NCBI GenBank assembly: GCA_014529385.2
Contig: CM043964.1
Coordinates: 7,343,997-7,407,996, forward strand
Length of the DNA: 64,000 bases
Direction: 5' to 3'
From: Adiantum capillus-veneris
Lineage: Eukaryota > Streptophyta > Polypodiopsida > Polypodiales > Pteridaceae
Position numbers and translations under genes: made by a program
The notes under the pieces: model-generated
Databases searched by the model: none
Told to the model about the DNA's origin: nothing
Seen by the model: only the letters and a program-made list of their open reading frames with translations
In this document: piece after piece, positions 1 through 13,055 of the stretch
How the letters are laid out: each line of letters opens with the position of its first letter
How positions within the stretch are numbered: the stretch's first letter is position 1

Positions 1-1702
1 CCTCGCATAGCATTAAAATTGTTTTATAAACAACATCATTGATGTTATACATTTTGACCACCTCCTCCCAGTCTTTACATGGTGAAGACTCATTCAAATT
101 GTTGAAGCCTTCAAGAAGTGCATCTTGAATCAATTTGTCTTGCTTCAACTGCTTGATTCGATCATACATGTCAGTTGCATCACCATCCTTTGCACTCTTT
201 GACAGTAAAATCTTCTCATCTCTAATCTCTTCTTGAATAGTCTTTACCTCTGATTCCTCAAGGCCACAAAGGTATCTAAATACAGTTGTTGGGGGTTTCT
301 TATTCTCCTCTTCTAGATTTTCAATGATTTCTATCCAGCAATCATAAACTAAATCAGAGTACGTGACCATGTGTGCCTGTTTAGCAATCCAACTTGCTGC
401 TGCACTCATTCTTGCCAATCGAAGAAAAGCCTAAAAAGAAATAGAGAAATAATTAAACTATTGAGCAAGATTTGTTAATTAAACACTATCAAAAAGACAA
501 AGAAAATAACTTACATCCCATCCGGCACGAGATGCATGTCCCTCTGCAATTCCACTTGCTGCCTTTGGTGGTCGTCCTGAGAAGATCCATTGACTCCGTA
601 AATGTCTCAATATTTGGCTGTAAGGTTGCTTGACATACAATGCCTGAGCCTCCTCATTTGCAATGGCAGATATAGCAGTTGCAACAAATGGAGGAGCATT
701 CACAACAATGCGAGCCTTTCTAAATTTATACACGCTAATCAGTCTTTCAAAGATCTCTTTGTTGTTTTGTTCATTGTGAAGCAAAACTTTTGCAGCATAG
801 ATTGAATGCTGCCCATCAAGAATCCAATAATGATAATCTTTAATTTTTTGCTCCTCTACCTCTTCTACTGCCAAAGGAGTCCCCTTCTTTGATTTTGCAT
901 TTCGAACAGGCATCAAATATGCACATGCTGCAGGCTTGGTCGTACTCCGTGAAAATCCAAATAACACACTTTCAGCGTGTTTTTTATCCATAATACGTGC
1001 ATTATAGTGATCAGGAGCAAGCCAACAATTTTGAATAGGGATATCAAATTCCCTATATTGGAAAGGAAAATAATTTATGTACTTATTCATTCCACCTGTA
1101 TCTTTTTCTTGTCCTTTCATGGCCTCAGCTTCTAAAACATCTGGATCCACAATTCTCATCTTTGACATTGAACCCTCTGTTGATGAGGATGCCAAAGATG
1201 CCTTGTCTACATCCAAAATGGAGCTAGTTCGCTTAGCTTCTACTTTCTGCACTTTTGCTTGCTTCTTTGTGGATGGTGGTCGTGAAGCTTTCACCTTTTT
1301 TCGTTGTAGTGTGGCAATGATGGAGCTTTGAAGTTGATCTGCTGTGATATTTGGATTTGATTCTGCAAACTTCCATCCTCGAGAAAACATTGTCTCTTCT
1401 TTGTTTCTAGACATGCGCTCCAATGCATATGCTCCTGGAGATAGTTGAAATTCTAGATTCATTGGAACTAGAATGTCAATGCATTCCACCTCTGGATGAC
1501 TATCAACTACAGAGACAGATGCTTCCACAACTTGTCCAACATCTTCAAACAAGCTGTCATTATCCTTTTTGGCAATAAATAGATGCACCTTATGAAATTG
1601 TGCACCCTCTATACCATGTATGTCCAAATACCATTTCCTAAGATCATTGCAAGTATAGTCAACTGAGACAGCAACCCTTGCAACCTGTTTTTTTGGAGCC
1701 AT
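1..1702 (-). CDS. ParB/DGQHR-like protein, 5' part (partial at window edge)
   Basis: Two exons are visible: 515-1702 (396 codons) and 430 down to 1, which stays open to the window edge. The 84-bp intron 431-514 has a GTAAGT donor and a TAG acceptor, and both exons are in phase. I start at ATG 1702 (MAPKKQ) rather than the upstream ATG at 1726, because a pyrimidine tract and CAG at 1708-1710 make a good 3' splice site five bases before it. Near residue 296 is YHYWILDGQHSIYAAK, preceded by a segment with LAPDHYNARIMDKKHAESV. This order resembles the ParB/sulfiredoxin-like fold and the DGQHR motif of DndB-type proteins, which bind DNA or nucleotides. A Lys/Arg-rich stretch (about 133-160) could be nuclear targeting. 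The second exon reads as a helical, charged segment I do not recognise. Function is not established; the ParB-like call rests on one motif block. Confidence 0.6.
431..514 (-). other. Intron of the ParB/DGQHR-like gene
   Basis: Minus-strand donor GAT|GTAAGT at 514 and acceptor TTTTTAG|GCT at 431. The exons join between complete codons, and the downstream reading frame stays open for more than 140 codons. An AT-rich 84-bp intron is typical of plants. Confidence 0.8.
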
Positions 1703-1735
1703 CTTTCCTGAAACAAAAAAAACCAAATGTTATTT
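1703..1735 (-). promoter_or_regulatory. 3' splice site just before the start codon (5'-UTR intron)
   Basis: Read on the minus strand, a run of T ends in GTTTCAG, followed by GAAAG and ATG. An upstream non-coding exon is therefore likely. The intron would extend to the right into the repeat array. Confidence 0.6.
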
Positions 1736-4700
1736 TAACATATACTTTTTTGTAATGGATTAAGTTTGTGTGAATACAAGTTCCACCACTTGTTCAAGCT
1801 AGATCTAAGCAAGTATACATAGTGATCATTTAAGCTAGTAAACTAAGGGAAGGGAGAAGTAAGGTCCACCACTTGTCCAAGCTCAGCTCTAGACAACATG
1901 GAGAGATTGGAGGTCTACTAATTGTCTAATATAGGCTAACTATATTGAAACATAGAGAGAAGCAAAGGTCCACCACTTGTCCAATCTAGGGTCCATTGAA
2001 ACATGGAGAGAAGGATGCTCCACCATTTGTCCAAAATAGGCTCCATTGAAACATGAAGAGAAGCAAGATGCACCATGTCTTTGAGATGCTAGGCTCCATT
2101 GAAATACCTTAAACCCATGATATTTTGTATATGTGGGGTTTAAATTCAAGGTCCACCACTTGTCCAACCTATTATCCCTAGTAGCATGAGTGGTTTGGTC
2201 TCAAGATTCACCACTTTTCCACTCTATGTCATTATATTAAGAAGATCTGGGTGTTAAGGTCCACCACTTGTCCAACCTATAAGGCTATATCTTAAATGGT
2301 ATTATTTACCACCACTTGGAATGCACATGATGGGTTTTACATAGGGGTATGGTTCCAAGGTCCACCACTTGTCCAAGCTAACTCTATTGAAACATAGAGA
2401 GAATCAAAGGTCCACCACTTGTCCAAGCTAGGCTCCATTGAAACATGGAGAGAAGGATGCTCCACCATTTGTCCAAGCCAGGTTTGATTGAAACATGAAG
2501 AGAAGCAAGCTGCACCATGTCTCCAAAATGCTAGGCTCCATTGAAATATCTTAAACCCATGATATTTCGTACATGGGGGGTTTACATTCAAGGTCCACCA
2601 CTTGTCCAACCTATTATCACTAGTAGCATGAGTGGTTTGATGTCAAGATTCACCACTTTTCTACTCTATGTCATTATATTAAGAAGATCTGGGTGTTAAG
2701 GTCCACCACTTGTCCAACCTATAAGGCTATATCTTAAAGGGTATTCTTTCTCACCACTTGGAATGACCATGATAGGTTTTACATGGGGGTTTGGTTCCAA
2801 GTTCCACCACTTGTCCAAGCTAACTCTATTGAAACATAGAGAGAAGCAAAGGTCCACCACTTGTCTAAGCTAGGGTCCATTGAAACATGGAGAGAAGGAT
2901 GCTCCACCATTTGTCCAAGATAGGCTCCATTGAAACATGAAGAGAAGCAAGCTGCACCATGTCTCCAAGATGCTAAGATCCATTGAAATACCTTAAACCC
3001 ATGATATTTTGTACATGGGGAGTTTACATTCAAGGTCCACCACTTGTCCAACCTATTATCTCTAGTAGCATGAGTGGTTTGGTCTCAAGATTCACCACTT
3101 TTCCACTCTATGTCATTACGTTAAGAAGATCTGGGTGTTAAGGTCGACCACTTGTCCAACCTATAAGGGTATATCTTAAAGGGTATTCTTTCTCACCACT
3201 TGAAATGTCCATGATATGTTTTACATGGGGGTTTGGCTCCAAGGTCCACCACTTGTCCAAGCTAACTCTATTGAAACATAGAGAGAAACAAAGGTCCACC
3301 ACTTGTCCAAGCTAGGCTCCATTGAAACATGGAGAGAAGGATCCTCTACCATTTGTCGAAGCTAACTCTATTGAAACATGGGGGTTTTACATTCAAGGTC
3401 CACCACTTGTCCAACCTATTAACGCTAGTAGCATGAGTGGTTTGGTCTCAAGATTCACCACTTTTTCACTCTATGTCATTATATAAGAATATTTGGGTGT
3501 TAAGGTCCACCACTTGTCCAACCTATAAGGCTATATCTTAAGGGTTATTCTTTCTCACCACTTGGAGTGACCAGCATAGGTTTTACATGGGGGTTTTGTT
3601 TCAAGGTCCACCACTTGTCCAAGCTAACTCTATTGAAACATAGAGAGAATCAAAGGTCCACCACTTGTCCAAGCTAGGGTCCATTGAAACATGGAGAGAA
3701 GGATGCTCCACCATTTGTCCAAGATACGCTCCATTGAAACATGAAGAGAAGCAAGCTACACCATGTCTCCAAGATGCTAGGCTCCATTGAAATACCTCAA
3801 ACCCATGATATTTTGTACATGGGGGGTTTACATTCAAGGTCCACCACTTGTCCAACCTATTATCTCTAGTAGCATGAGTGGTTTGGTCTCAAGATTCACC
3901 ATTTTTCCACTCTATGTCATTCTATTAAGAATATATGGGTGCTAAGGTCCACCACTTGTCCAACCTATAAGGCTATATCTTAAACTTTATTCTTTCTCAC
4001 CACTTGGAGTTACCAAGATAGGTTTTACATGGGAGTTTGGTTCCAAGGCCCACCACTTGTCCAAGCTAACTCTATTGAAACATAGAGAGAAGCAAAGGTC
4101 CACCACTTGTCCAAGCTAGGCTCCATTGAAACATGGAGAGAAGGATGCTCCACCATTTGTCCAAGATAGGCTCCATTGAAACATGAAGGGAAGCAATCTG
4201 CACCATGTCTCCAAGATGCTAGGATCCATTGAAATACCTTAAACCCACGATATTGTTTACATGTGGGGTTTAACGTCAAGGTCAGTCACTTTTCCAAGCT
4301 ATTATCCCTAGTAGCATGAGTGGTTGGTCTCAAGATTTACCACTTTTCCACTCTATGTCGTTATATTATGAAGATCTAGGTTTAAGGTCGACCACTTGTC
4401 CAACCTATAAGGCTAGATCTTAAAGGGTATTATTTCTCACCACTTGGAATGACCATGATATGTTTTACATGGGGGTTTGGTTTCAAGGTCCACCACTTGT
4501 CCAAGCTAACTCTATGGAAACATAGAGAGAAGCAAAGGTCCACCACTTGTCCAAGCTAGGCTCCACTGAGACATTTAGAGAAGGATGATCCCCCATTGGT
4601 GGAAGATAGGCTTCATTGAAACATGAAAAGAAGCAAGTTGCACCATGTCTCCAAGATTCTAGGATCCATTGAAATACCTTAAACCCACGATATTGTTTAC

Positions 4701-5858
4701 ATGTGGGGTTTAACGTCAAGGTCAGTCACTTTTCCAAGCTATTATCCCTAGTAGCATGAGTGGTTTGGTCTCAAGATTCACCACTTTTCCACTCTATGTC
4801 ATTATATAAAGAAGATCTAGGTGTTAAGGTCGACCACTTGTCCAACCTATAAGCGTATATCTTAAAGGGTATTCTTTCTCACCACTTGAAATGTCCATGA
4901 TATGTTTTACATAGGGGTTTGGTTCCAAGGTCCACCACTTATCCAAGCTAACTTTATTCTTCTCATAGAGAGAAGCAAAAGGTCCACCACTTGTCCAAGC
5001 TAGGCTCCATTGAAACATGGAGAGAAGGATGCTCCACCATTTGTCGAAGCTAACTCTATTGAAACATGGAAGGTTTACATTCAAGGTCCACCAGTTGTCC
5101 AACCTATTAGCATGAGGGGTTTGGTCTCAAGATTCACCACTTTTTCACTCTGTGTTATTATATTAAGAATATTTGGGTATTAAGGTCCACCACTTGTCCA
5201 ACCTATAAGACTATATCTTAATGGTTATTCTTTCTGACCACTTGGAGTGACCATGAAAGGTTTTACATGGGGGTTTGGTTCCAAGGTCCACCACTTGTCC
5301 AAGCTAACTCTATTGAAACATAGAGAGAAGCAAAGGTCCACCACTTGTCTAAGCTAGGGTCTATTGAAACATGGAGAGAAGGATGCTCCACCATTTGTCC
5401 AAGATAGACTCCATTGAAACATGAAGAGAAGCAAGCTGCACCATATCTCCAAGATTTTAGACTCCATCGAAATACCTTAAACCCACGTTATTTTGTACAT
5501 GGGGAGTTTACATTCAAGATCAACAATTTGTCCAACCTATTATCGCTAGTAGCATGAGTGGTTTGCTCTCAAGATTCACCACTTTTCCACTCTCTATCAT
5601 TATATTAAGAATATTTGGGTGTTAAGGTCCACCACTTGTCCAACCTATAAGACTATATCTTAATGGTTATTCTTTCTCACCCCTTGAAAGACTATATCTT
5701 AATGGTTATCCCTAGCTATTATTGCTAGTTGCGTGAGTGGTTTGGTCTCAAGATTCACCACTTTTATTAAGAATATGTGGGTGTTAAGGTCCACCACTTG
5801 TCCAACCTATAAGGCTACATCTTAAAGGTTATTCTTTCTTACTACTTGGAGTGACCAT

Positions 5859-8800
5859 GATAGGTTTTACATGGGGGTTTGGTTCCAAGGTCCACCACTT
5901 GTCCAAGCTAACTCTATTGAAACATAGAGAGAAGCAAAGGTCCACCCCTTGTCTAAGCTAGGGTCCATTGAAACATGGAGAGAAGGATGCTCCACCATTT
6001 GTCCAAGGTAGGCTCCATTCAAACATGAGGAGAAGCAAGGTGCACCATGTCTCCAAGATGCTAAGCTCCATTGAAAAACATTAAACCCACGATATGTCGT
6101 AGATGAGGGGTTGTACATTCAAGGTCCACCACTTGTCCAAGCTATTATTGTAGTAGCCTGAGTGGTTTGGTCTCAAGAGTCACCACTTTTCCACTCTATG
6201 TCATTATATTAAGAATATGCGCGTGTTAAGGTCCACCACTTGTCCAACCTATAAGGCTACATCTTAAAGGTTATTCTTTATTACCACTTGGAGTGACCAT
6301 GATAGGTTTTACATGGGGGTTTGGTTCCAAGGTCCACCACTTGTCCAAGCTAACTCTATTGAAACATAGAGAGAAACAAAGGTCCACCACTTGTCCAAGC
6401 TAGCGTCCATTGAAACATGGAGAGAAGGATGCTCCACCATTTGTCCAAGATAGGCTCCATTGAAACAGGACGAGAAGCAAGTTGCACCATGTCTCCAAGA
6501 TGCTAGGCTCCATCGAAATACATTAAACCCACGATATTTCGTAGATGAGGGGTTTACATTCAAGGTCCACCACTTGTCCAAGCTATTATTGCTAGTAGCC
6601 TGAGTGGTTTGGTCTCAAGATTCACCACTTTTATTAAGAATATGTGGGTGTTAAGGTCCACCATTTGTCCAACCTATAAGGCTACATCTTAAAGGTTATT
6701 CTTTCTTACTACTTGGAGTGACCATGATAGGTTTTACATGAAGGTTTGGTTCCAAGGTCCACCACTTGTCCAAGCTAACTCTATTGAAACATAGAGAGAA
6801 GCAAAGGTCCACCCCTTGTCTAAGCTAGGGTCCATTGAAACATGGAGAGAAGGATGCTCCACCATTTGTCCAAGGTAGGCTCCATTCAAACATGAGGAGA
6901 AGCAAGGTGCACCATGTCTCCAAGATGCTAAGCTCCATTGAAAAACATTAAACCCACGATATGTCGTAGATGAGGGTGTACATTCAAGGTCCACCACTTG
7001 TCCAAGCTATTATTGCTAGTAGCCTGAGAGTGGTTTGGTCTCAAGAGTCACCACTTTTCCACTCTATGTCATTATATTAAGAATATGTGCGTGTTAAGGT
7101 CCACCACTTGTCCAACCTATAAGGCTACATCTTAAAGGTTATTCTTTATTACCACTTGGAGTGACCATGATAGGTTTTACATGGGGGTTTGGTTCCAAGG
7201 TCCACCACTTGTCCAAGCTAACTCTATTGAAACATAGAGAGAAACAAAGGTCCACCACTTGTCCAAGCTAGGGTCCATTGAAACATGGAGAGAAGGATGC
7301 TCCACCATTTGTCCAAGATAGGCTCCATTGAAACATGACGAGAAGCAAGCTGCACCATGTCTCCAAGATGCTAGGCTCCATCGAAATACATTAAACCCAC
7401 GATATTTCGTAGATGAGGGGTTTACATTCTAGGTCCACCACTTGTCCAAGCTATTATTGCTAGTAGCCTGAGTGGTTTGGTCTCAAGATTCACCACTTTT
7501 ATTAAGAATATGTGGGTGTTAAGGTCCACCACTTGTCCAACCTATAAGGCTACATCTTAAAGGTTATTCTTTCTTACTACTTGGAGTGACCATGATAGGT
7601 TTTACATGGGGGTTTGGTTCCAAGGTCCACCACTTGTCCAAGCTAACTCTATTGAAACATAAAGAGAAGCAAAGGTCCACCCCTTGTCTAAGCTAGGGTC
7701 CATTGAAACATGGAGAGAAGGATGCTCCACCATTTGTCCAAGGTAGGCTCCATTGAAACATGAGGAGAAGCAAGGTGCACCATGTCTCCAAGATGCTAGG
7801 CTCCATCGAAAAACATTAAACCCACGATATGTCGTAGATGAGGGGTTTACATTCAAGGTCCACACTTGTCCAAGCTATTATTGCTAGTAGCCTGAGTGGT
7901 TTGGTCTCAAGATTCACCACTTTTCCACTCTATGTCATTAAATTAAGAATATGCGTGTGTTAAGGTCCACCACTTGTCCAACCTATAAGGCTACATCTTA
8001 AAGGTTATTCTTTATTACTACTTGGAGTGACCATGATAGGTTTTACATGGGGGTTTGGTTCCAAGGTCCACCACTTGTCCAAGCTAACTCTATTGAAACA
8101 TAGAGAGAAACAAAGGTCCACCACTTGTCCAAGCTAGGGTCCATTGAAACATAGAGAGAAGGATGCTCCACCATTTGTCCAAGATAGGATCCATTGAAAC
8201 ATGACGAGAAGCAAGCTGCACCATGTCTCCAAGATGCTAGGCTCCATCGAAATACATTAAACCCAGGATATTTCGTAGATGAGGGGTTTACATTCAAGGT
8301 CCACCACTTGTCCAAGCTATTTTTGCTAGTAGCCTGAGTGGTTTGGTCTCAAGATTCACCACTTTTATTAAGAATATGCGCGTGTTAAGGTCCACCACTT
8401 GTCCAACCTATAAGGCTACATCTTAAAGGTTATTCTTTATTACCACTTGGAGTGACCATGATAGGTTTTACATGGGGGTTTGGTTCCAAGGTCCACCACT
8501 TGTCCAAGCTAACTCTATTGAAACATAGAGAGAAACAAAGGTCCACCACTTGTCCAAGCTAGGGTCCATTGAAACATGGAGAGAAGGATGCTCCACCATT
8601 TGTCCAAGATAGGCTCCATTGAAACATGACGGGAAGCAAGCTGCACCATGTCTCCAAGATGCTAGGCTCCATCGAAATACATTAAACCCACGATATTTCG
8701 TAGATGAGGGGTTTACATTCAAGGTACACCACTTGTCCAAGCTATTATTGCTAGTAGCCTGAGTGGTTTGGTCTCAAGATTCACTACTTTTATTAAGAAT

Positions 8801-9330
8801 ATGTGGGTGTTAAGGTCCACCACTTGTCCAACCTATAATGCTACATCTTAAAGGTTATTCTTTCTTACTACTTGGAGTGACCATGATAGGTTTTACATGG
8901 GGGTTTGGTTCCAAGGTCCACCACTTGTCCAAGCTAACTCTATTGAACACATAGAGAGAAGCAAAGGTCCACCCCTTGTCTAAGCTAGGGTCCATTGAAA
9001 CATGGAGAGAAGGATGCTCCACCATTTGTGCAAGGTAGGCTCCATTGAAACATGAGGAGAATCAAGGTGCACCATGTCTCCAAGATGCTAGGCTCCATCA
9101 AAAAACATTAAACCCACGATATGTCGTAGATGAGGGGTTTACAGTCAAGGTCCACCACTTGTCCAAGCTATTATTGCTAGTAGCCTGAGTGGTTTGGTCT
9201 CAAGATTCACCACTTTTCCACTCTATGTAATTAAATTAAGAATATGCGCGTGTTAAGGTCCACCACTTGTCCAACCTATAAGGCTACATCTTAAAGGTTA
9301 TTCTTTATTACCACTTAGAGTGACCATGAT
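5859..9330. repeat. Dimeric higher-order repeat section of the left array
   Basis: Using the landmark GATAGGTTTTACATG, unit starts fall at 5859, 6301, 6726, 7169, 7594, 8035, 8460, 8885 and 9328. The spacings are 442, 425, 443, 425, 441, 425, 425 and 443. The short unit lacks about 17 bases around CCACTCTATGTCATTA after TTCACCACTTTT. Neighbouring units also alternate in other variants, for example CCACCCCTTGTCTAAG against CCACCACTTGTCCAAG. This is a two-monomer higher-order repeat with one slip, as made by unequal exchange. Confidence 0.85.
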
Positions 9331-10189
9331 AGGTTTTACATGGGGGTTTGCTTCCAAGGTCCACCACTTGTCCAAGCTAACTCTATTGAAACATAGAGAG
9401 AAACAAAGGTCCACCACTTGTCCAAGCTAGGGTCCATTGAAACATGGAGAGAAGGATGCTCCACCATTTGTCGAAGCTAACTCTATTGAAACATGGGGGG
9501 TTTACATTCAAGGTCCACCACTTGTCCAAGCTATTAGTGCTAGTAGCATGAGTGGTTTTGTCTCAAGATTCACCACTTTTTCACTCTATGTCATTATATT
9601 AAGAATATTAGGGTATTAAGGTCCACCACTTGTCCAACCTATAAGGCTATATCTTAAAGGTTATTCTTTCTCACCACTTGGAGTGACGATGATAGGTTTT
9701 AAATGGGGGTTTGGTTCCAAGGTCCACCACTTGTCCAAGCTAACTCTATTGAATAATAGAGAGAAGTAAAGGTCCACCACTTGTCCAAGCTAGGGTCCAT
9801 TGAAACATGGAGAGAAGGATGCTCCACCATTTGTCCAAGATAGGCTCCATTGAAACATGAAGAGAAGCAAGATGCACGATGTCTCCAAGATGCTAGGCTC
9901 CATCGAAATACCTTAAACCCACGATATTTCGTAGATGGGGGGTTTACTTTCAAGGTCCACCACTCGTCCAAGCTATTATCGCTAGTAGCATGGTTTGGTC
10001 TCAAGATTCACCAGTTTTCCACTCTATGTCATTATATGAAGAATATCTGGGTGTTAAGGTCCACCACTTGTCCAACCTATAAGGCTATATTCTAAATGAT
10101 ATTTTTTTTGACCACTTGGAATGTGCATGATATGTTTTACATGGGGTTTTATTCCAAGGTCCACCACTTGTCCAAGCTAGATCTATTAC

Positions 10190-10560
10190 ATATATATTAT
10201 ACATACAATATTCAACTAGATTCCCTACCTATCATGTCCAGTAGCATGGATGCTCTAGCTTGAAGGTCCACCACTTGTCCAACCTATACTCTCTTATGTA
10301 AGGGAGATCTCGCTATAAATTCAAAACCTTCCCGCCTAAATTTAAAATATCCCTCCCAAATCTTAAATATCCCGCCTAAATTTTAAACTATCCCGCCCAA
10401 ATTTTAAAATTCAAACTTTTTTATAAAAATTTAAATTTTACTACTTAAATTTAAAATATTCCATGCAAAATTGATTTTAAATTCAAGTTTACCACAAAAA
10501 GATATCATTATACCACCTAAATTCAAATATGCAAACCTCAAATCATTATATTGTACATAA
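10190..10560. other. AT-rich edge of the left array
   Basis: The core thins out here. The stretch holds repeated CCCGCCTAAATTT / CCCGCCCAAATTT words at about 10330-10420 and poly-A/T-rich DNA. Only isolated cores remain downstream (about 10675 and 10760). No coding capacity was recognised. Confidence 0.6.
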
Positions 10561-10790
10561 ATTCAAACAAATTCAAATTAACAAGCCTAAACTGATATTA
10601 GTTTGCATAGATATGAATTTATCACACCTAAATTATGTCACCATGTTAGAGAGAGTGGTTAGAGAATTTGAACAAGGTCCACCACTTGTCCAACCTAGAT
10701 ACCAAGAAGGATTGAGTGTACAAGGTATTGTTTGGAGGTCCTTATAGTCCATTGGTCTCAAGGTCCACCACTTGTGGTAAGGGTCACCAA

Positions 10791-11006
10791 AAAGTGTATA
10801 TATTCATCCAAAGAAATACACGTATTTTTGGTCTACATGTCCTAGTTTAAACCATTTATGTCCATTAGGTGTATCACTAAACAACACTACTATTTTTGAG
10901 AAACAGAAGTTACAATCATATCTACAAATGGATTAGAGGAAAATCAGCTCAGCATACATCCAGAACTCGCTACAAGAATCGACTTTAACAGATCACGCAA
11001 GTAAGT
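10791..11006 (+). promoter_or_regulatory. Possible 5' non-coding exon and donor for the gene at 20000
   Basis: A TATA-like GTGTATATATTC at about 10794-10805 is followed by about 190 bases without array cores. These end in CACGCAA|GTAAGT, a strong donor beginning at 11001. The next coding unit on this strand, at 20000, begins two bases after an acceptor, so this is a candidate first exon with an intron of about 9 kb that holds the copia element and the right array. This is inference; transcript data would decide it. Confidence 0.25.
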
Positions 11007-11224
11007 CTTCCATTCAATTTTACTAGTATTACAATGTGTTAGTTATTTGTGATATTTATGTATGTATATATACTATGTGTGCATATCGTAATTAAGTGTA
11101 ATTGTGTATCTGCATTATGTATGAGTATTACAATGAAATAACACAAATATACATACATACACATAGATAACACAGACGCACACATACATGAGCATGTATT
11201 TTCAAGAGAGAGATAGCAAATACA

Positions 11225-11227
<3 letters not shown>

Positions 11228-11258
<31 letters not shown>

Positions 11259-11292
11259 TAAATAACTGTTTTTTAGAGAGAGGAGAGAGAAA
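11228..11292. repeat. GA/GATA microsatellite
   Basis: GATAGATAGATA followed by repeated GA, then GA-rich DNA leading into the 90-bp minisatellite. Confidence 0.85.
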
Positions 11293-11550
11293 GATAACAG
11301 ATTTCACTGTGTTTATGTATGTGGAAGAGAGGAAGACGATGTATGGGAATGTGTGCACATATTTTCAAGAGAGAGACAACAAGATAACAGATTTCATTGT
11401 GGTTATGTATGTGGAAGTGAGGAAGACGATGTGTGGGAATATGTGCATGTATTTTCAAGAGAGAGACAGCAAGATAACAGATTTCACTGTGGTTATGTAT
11501 GTGGAAGAGAGGAAGACGATGTGTGGGAATATGTGTATGTGTGCGGGGAT
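11293..11550. repeat. 90-bp minisatellite, almost three copies
   Basis: GATAACAGATTTCA begins at 11293, 11383 and 11473, exactly 90 bases apart. Each copy holds GGAAGACGATGT and a GA-rich end. As 90 is divisible by three, the plus strand stays open (11309-11956) with a 30-residue repeat. I regard that frame as a by-product: it has no upstream signal and runs into low-complexity Cys/Ser/Leu-rich translation. Confidence 0.85.
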
Positions 11551-12060
11551 ACTTTTAAACTATGTATCTCTGTCTTTTGACGAGAGAGAGTGTGTGTGCA
11601 AGAAGAGTTACAGAGAACCATCTTCTCTATATGGAGAAAGACAGAGAGTGAGAGAGAGAGAAATACCTGTTTTTTCTCTATTCGTGAGGTGTGCAATGTC
11701 TCCTGAGAAGACTGCCCGATCCTGCCCTTCTGGAAAGCGTTGTGTACGCTGTTGTTTCTTTGTCTTGCGCGAACTTTCAATCCTGTGCACTCCACCTGTG
11801 TGTTGTGTACGATGCCGAGCTTGCTCCTCTACGCGCGCGTATACTCCAACTGTGTGCGATCCGTGTGCGCTTTCTGTGTTTTTGCTGCTCGCCTGCTTTC
11901 TCTGTGTGCGTTTCTCGTGCGCTCTCTGTGTGCCTAATCTTGATAGGGTTTATTAGAATGCCACGTATGCTACAAGTCCATGTTTTATCATAGGATTAAA
12001 AAAAACAAAAGCAATATAAAAAATTAACCAATTCACACGGCCAAAATTAAAGAAATCATG
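11551..12060. other. Low-complexity spacer
   Basis: GA-rich, then TG/CT-rich sequence with overlapping short open frames in several registers and no coherent protein. No RNA gene or regulatory element was recognised. Confidence 0.5.
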
Positions 12061-12821
12061 GTTGAAAATATGAAAAACATGCCCCAGGACCCCGCCCAGA
12101 ACAATATACCAAAATCAACCTCCCAAGCCCCGCCATCGAGAGCGCTATATTCCACATCCCCATCAAGAGCGCTACCCCCAAACCTCACGTGGAAGCGCTG
12201 CCTTGTCACCCCATTGTGGCATTGCCCTAAGACCCCGCATCTGGAGTGCTAAATGGGAACATTCTTCATTAGTGAAATTTTGAACATAAATTATATTAGC
12301 ATATACTTAAATATAATACAAATATTAACATATTAGCTATACTACTAATTTACTATAGCAGTTCTAGATTATGTCCCATACTATATTTAAGGTGCCAAAG
12401 GTTTGGCCTTATGGTCCTAGATTTAGCCAAGTGGTCAACACATATAGGACCAAGTGCACACTGTGCCACAAAACTTGGCCACCACTTCACTTGCCAAAGT
12501 TTAGGCCACATGGTCAATCCTAACTTTCCAATGTTCTTATTATGTCACCTTTTGCCTCGTGGAAAACCTAGGCTTGTTTTCACATACTCAGGCACTTCAA
12601 GCCACAATAAATTGTCATTACTCTTCGACAACCCTTTTGTTCAAGTCTTTGAAAAAACATTGTTTAAGGCCACCCTAAACCATTTTCATTTAGGGGTGTC
12701 TAAAACTAGCTTTTTGGCAATTCGAGAAGAAAATGGTCAAAGTTTTATACTTAGTTTTAACCACTTGACCAATTCAAATATTGGAAAGCAAGGTCTTGTA
12801 ATACTTTTCTTTGGACATCAC
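12061..12821. repeat. Decayed outer edge of the right array
   Basis: Words related to the arrays recur in degraded form, such as CTTGGCCACCACTTCACTTG near 12475 and GGAAAGCAAGGTCTTGTAAT near 12783. The last 40 bases match the spacer type seen at 18260-18310 (CTTTGGACATTCACCATT). This shows that the copia element landed inside the array. Confidence 0.6.
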
Positions 12822-12826
12822 ACATT
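12822..12826. repeat. Target-site duplication ACATT, left copy
   Basis: ACATT directly precedes the 5' LTR and is repeated at 18005-18009 after the 3' LTR. Confidence 0.95.
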
Positions 12827-13053
12827 TGTTACCATATACATGTGGTAGTGATGTGTGTGAACACACTAGGACCGCCGGGGTATTTTTTCCCTCTTTAGGA
12901 GGTTTTTTCCCCCGTGCATTGAATATACGCCCATCACTCTAGGGCTATCTATCTTTCCATTGCACACTAAGTAACACACTCTCTATTGTGTGCCTTGAGC
13001 TTCCTTCGTCTTCTCCAAGCTGTGTGTGTTTCTCTGCAACCCTAATTCCAACA
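12827..13053 (+). repeat. Copia 5' LTR
   Basis: Starts TGTTACCATATACATG and ends CTAATTCCAACA. It differs from the 3' LTR at three positions, all in the first half. Confidence 0.97.
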
Positions 13054-13055
13054 AT

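Larger units (their letters stand above)
1740..10790. repeat. Left tandem array of the GGTCCACCACTTGTCCAA core
   Basis: About 9 kb of tandem repeats. The recurrent word is GGTCCACCACTTGTCCAA, usually continuing as GCTA or CCTATAAGG. Near-copies such as CTCCACCATTTGTCCAA and CACCATGTCTCCAA lie between exact ones at roughly 50-60 bp steps, within a larger unit of roughly 425-442 bp. In the unit beginning near 8035 four exact cores occur (about 8064, 8115, 8298 and 8388). The part from 1740 to 5850 is less regular, with truncated units near 3350 and 5040. The array lies between the start codons of two divergent genes. Minus-strand open frames of about 80-100 codons (LDKWWT, LAWTSGG) are by-products of the repeat, not genes. 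Confidence 0.95.

Noticed and set aside
1940-10004. Many minus-strand open frames of 75-101 codons with LDKWWT/LAWTSGGP repeats
   Set aside because: They follow the tandem repeat exactly, start at arbitrary ATGs, and neighbouring units differ by lengths not divisible by three. They are a by-product of stop-poor repeats.
1740-10790. CRISPR-like array
   Set aside because: Cores are not separated by unique spacers of constant length. The spacers are themselves repeated, and the context is a plant nuclear genome.
11309-11956. 215-codon plus-strand frame with a 30-residue repeat
   Set aside because: It is a 90-bp minisatellite plus low-complexity DNA, with no signal or known domain.
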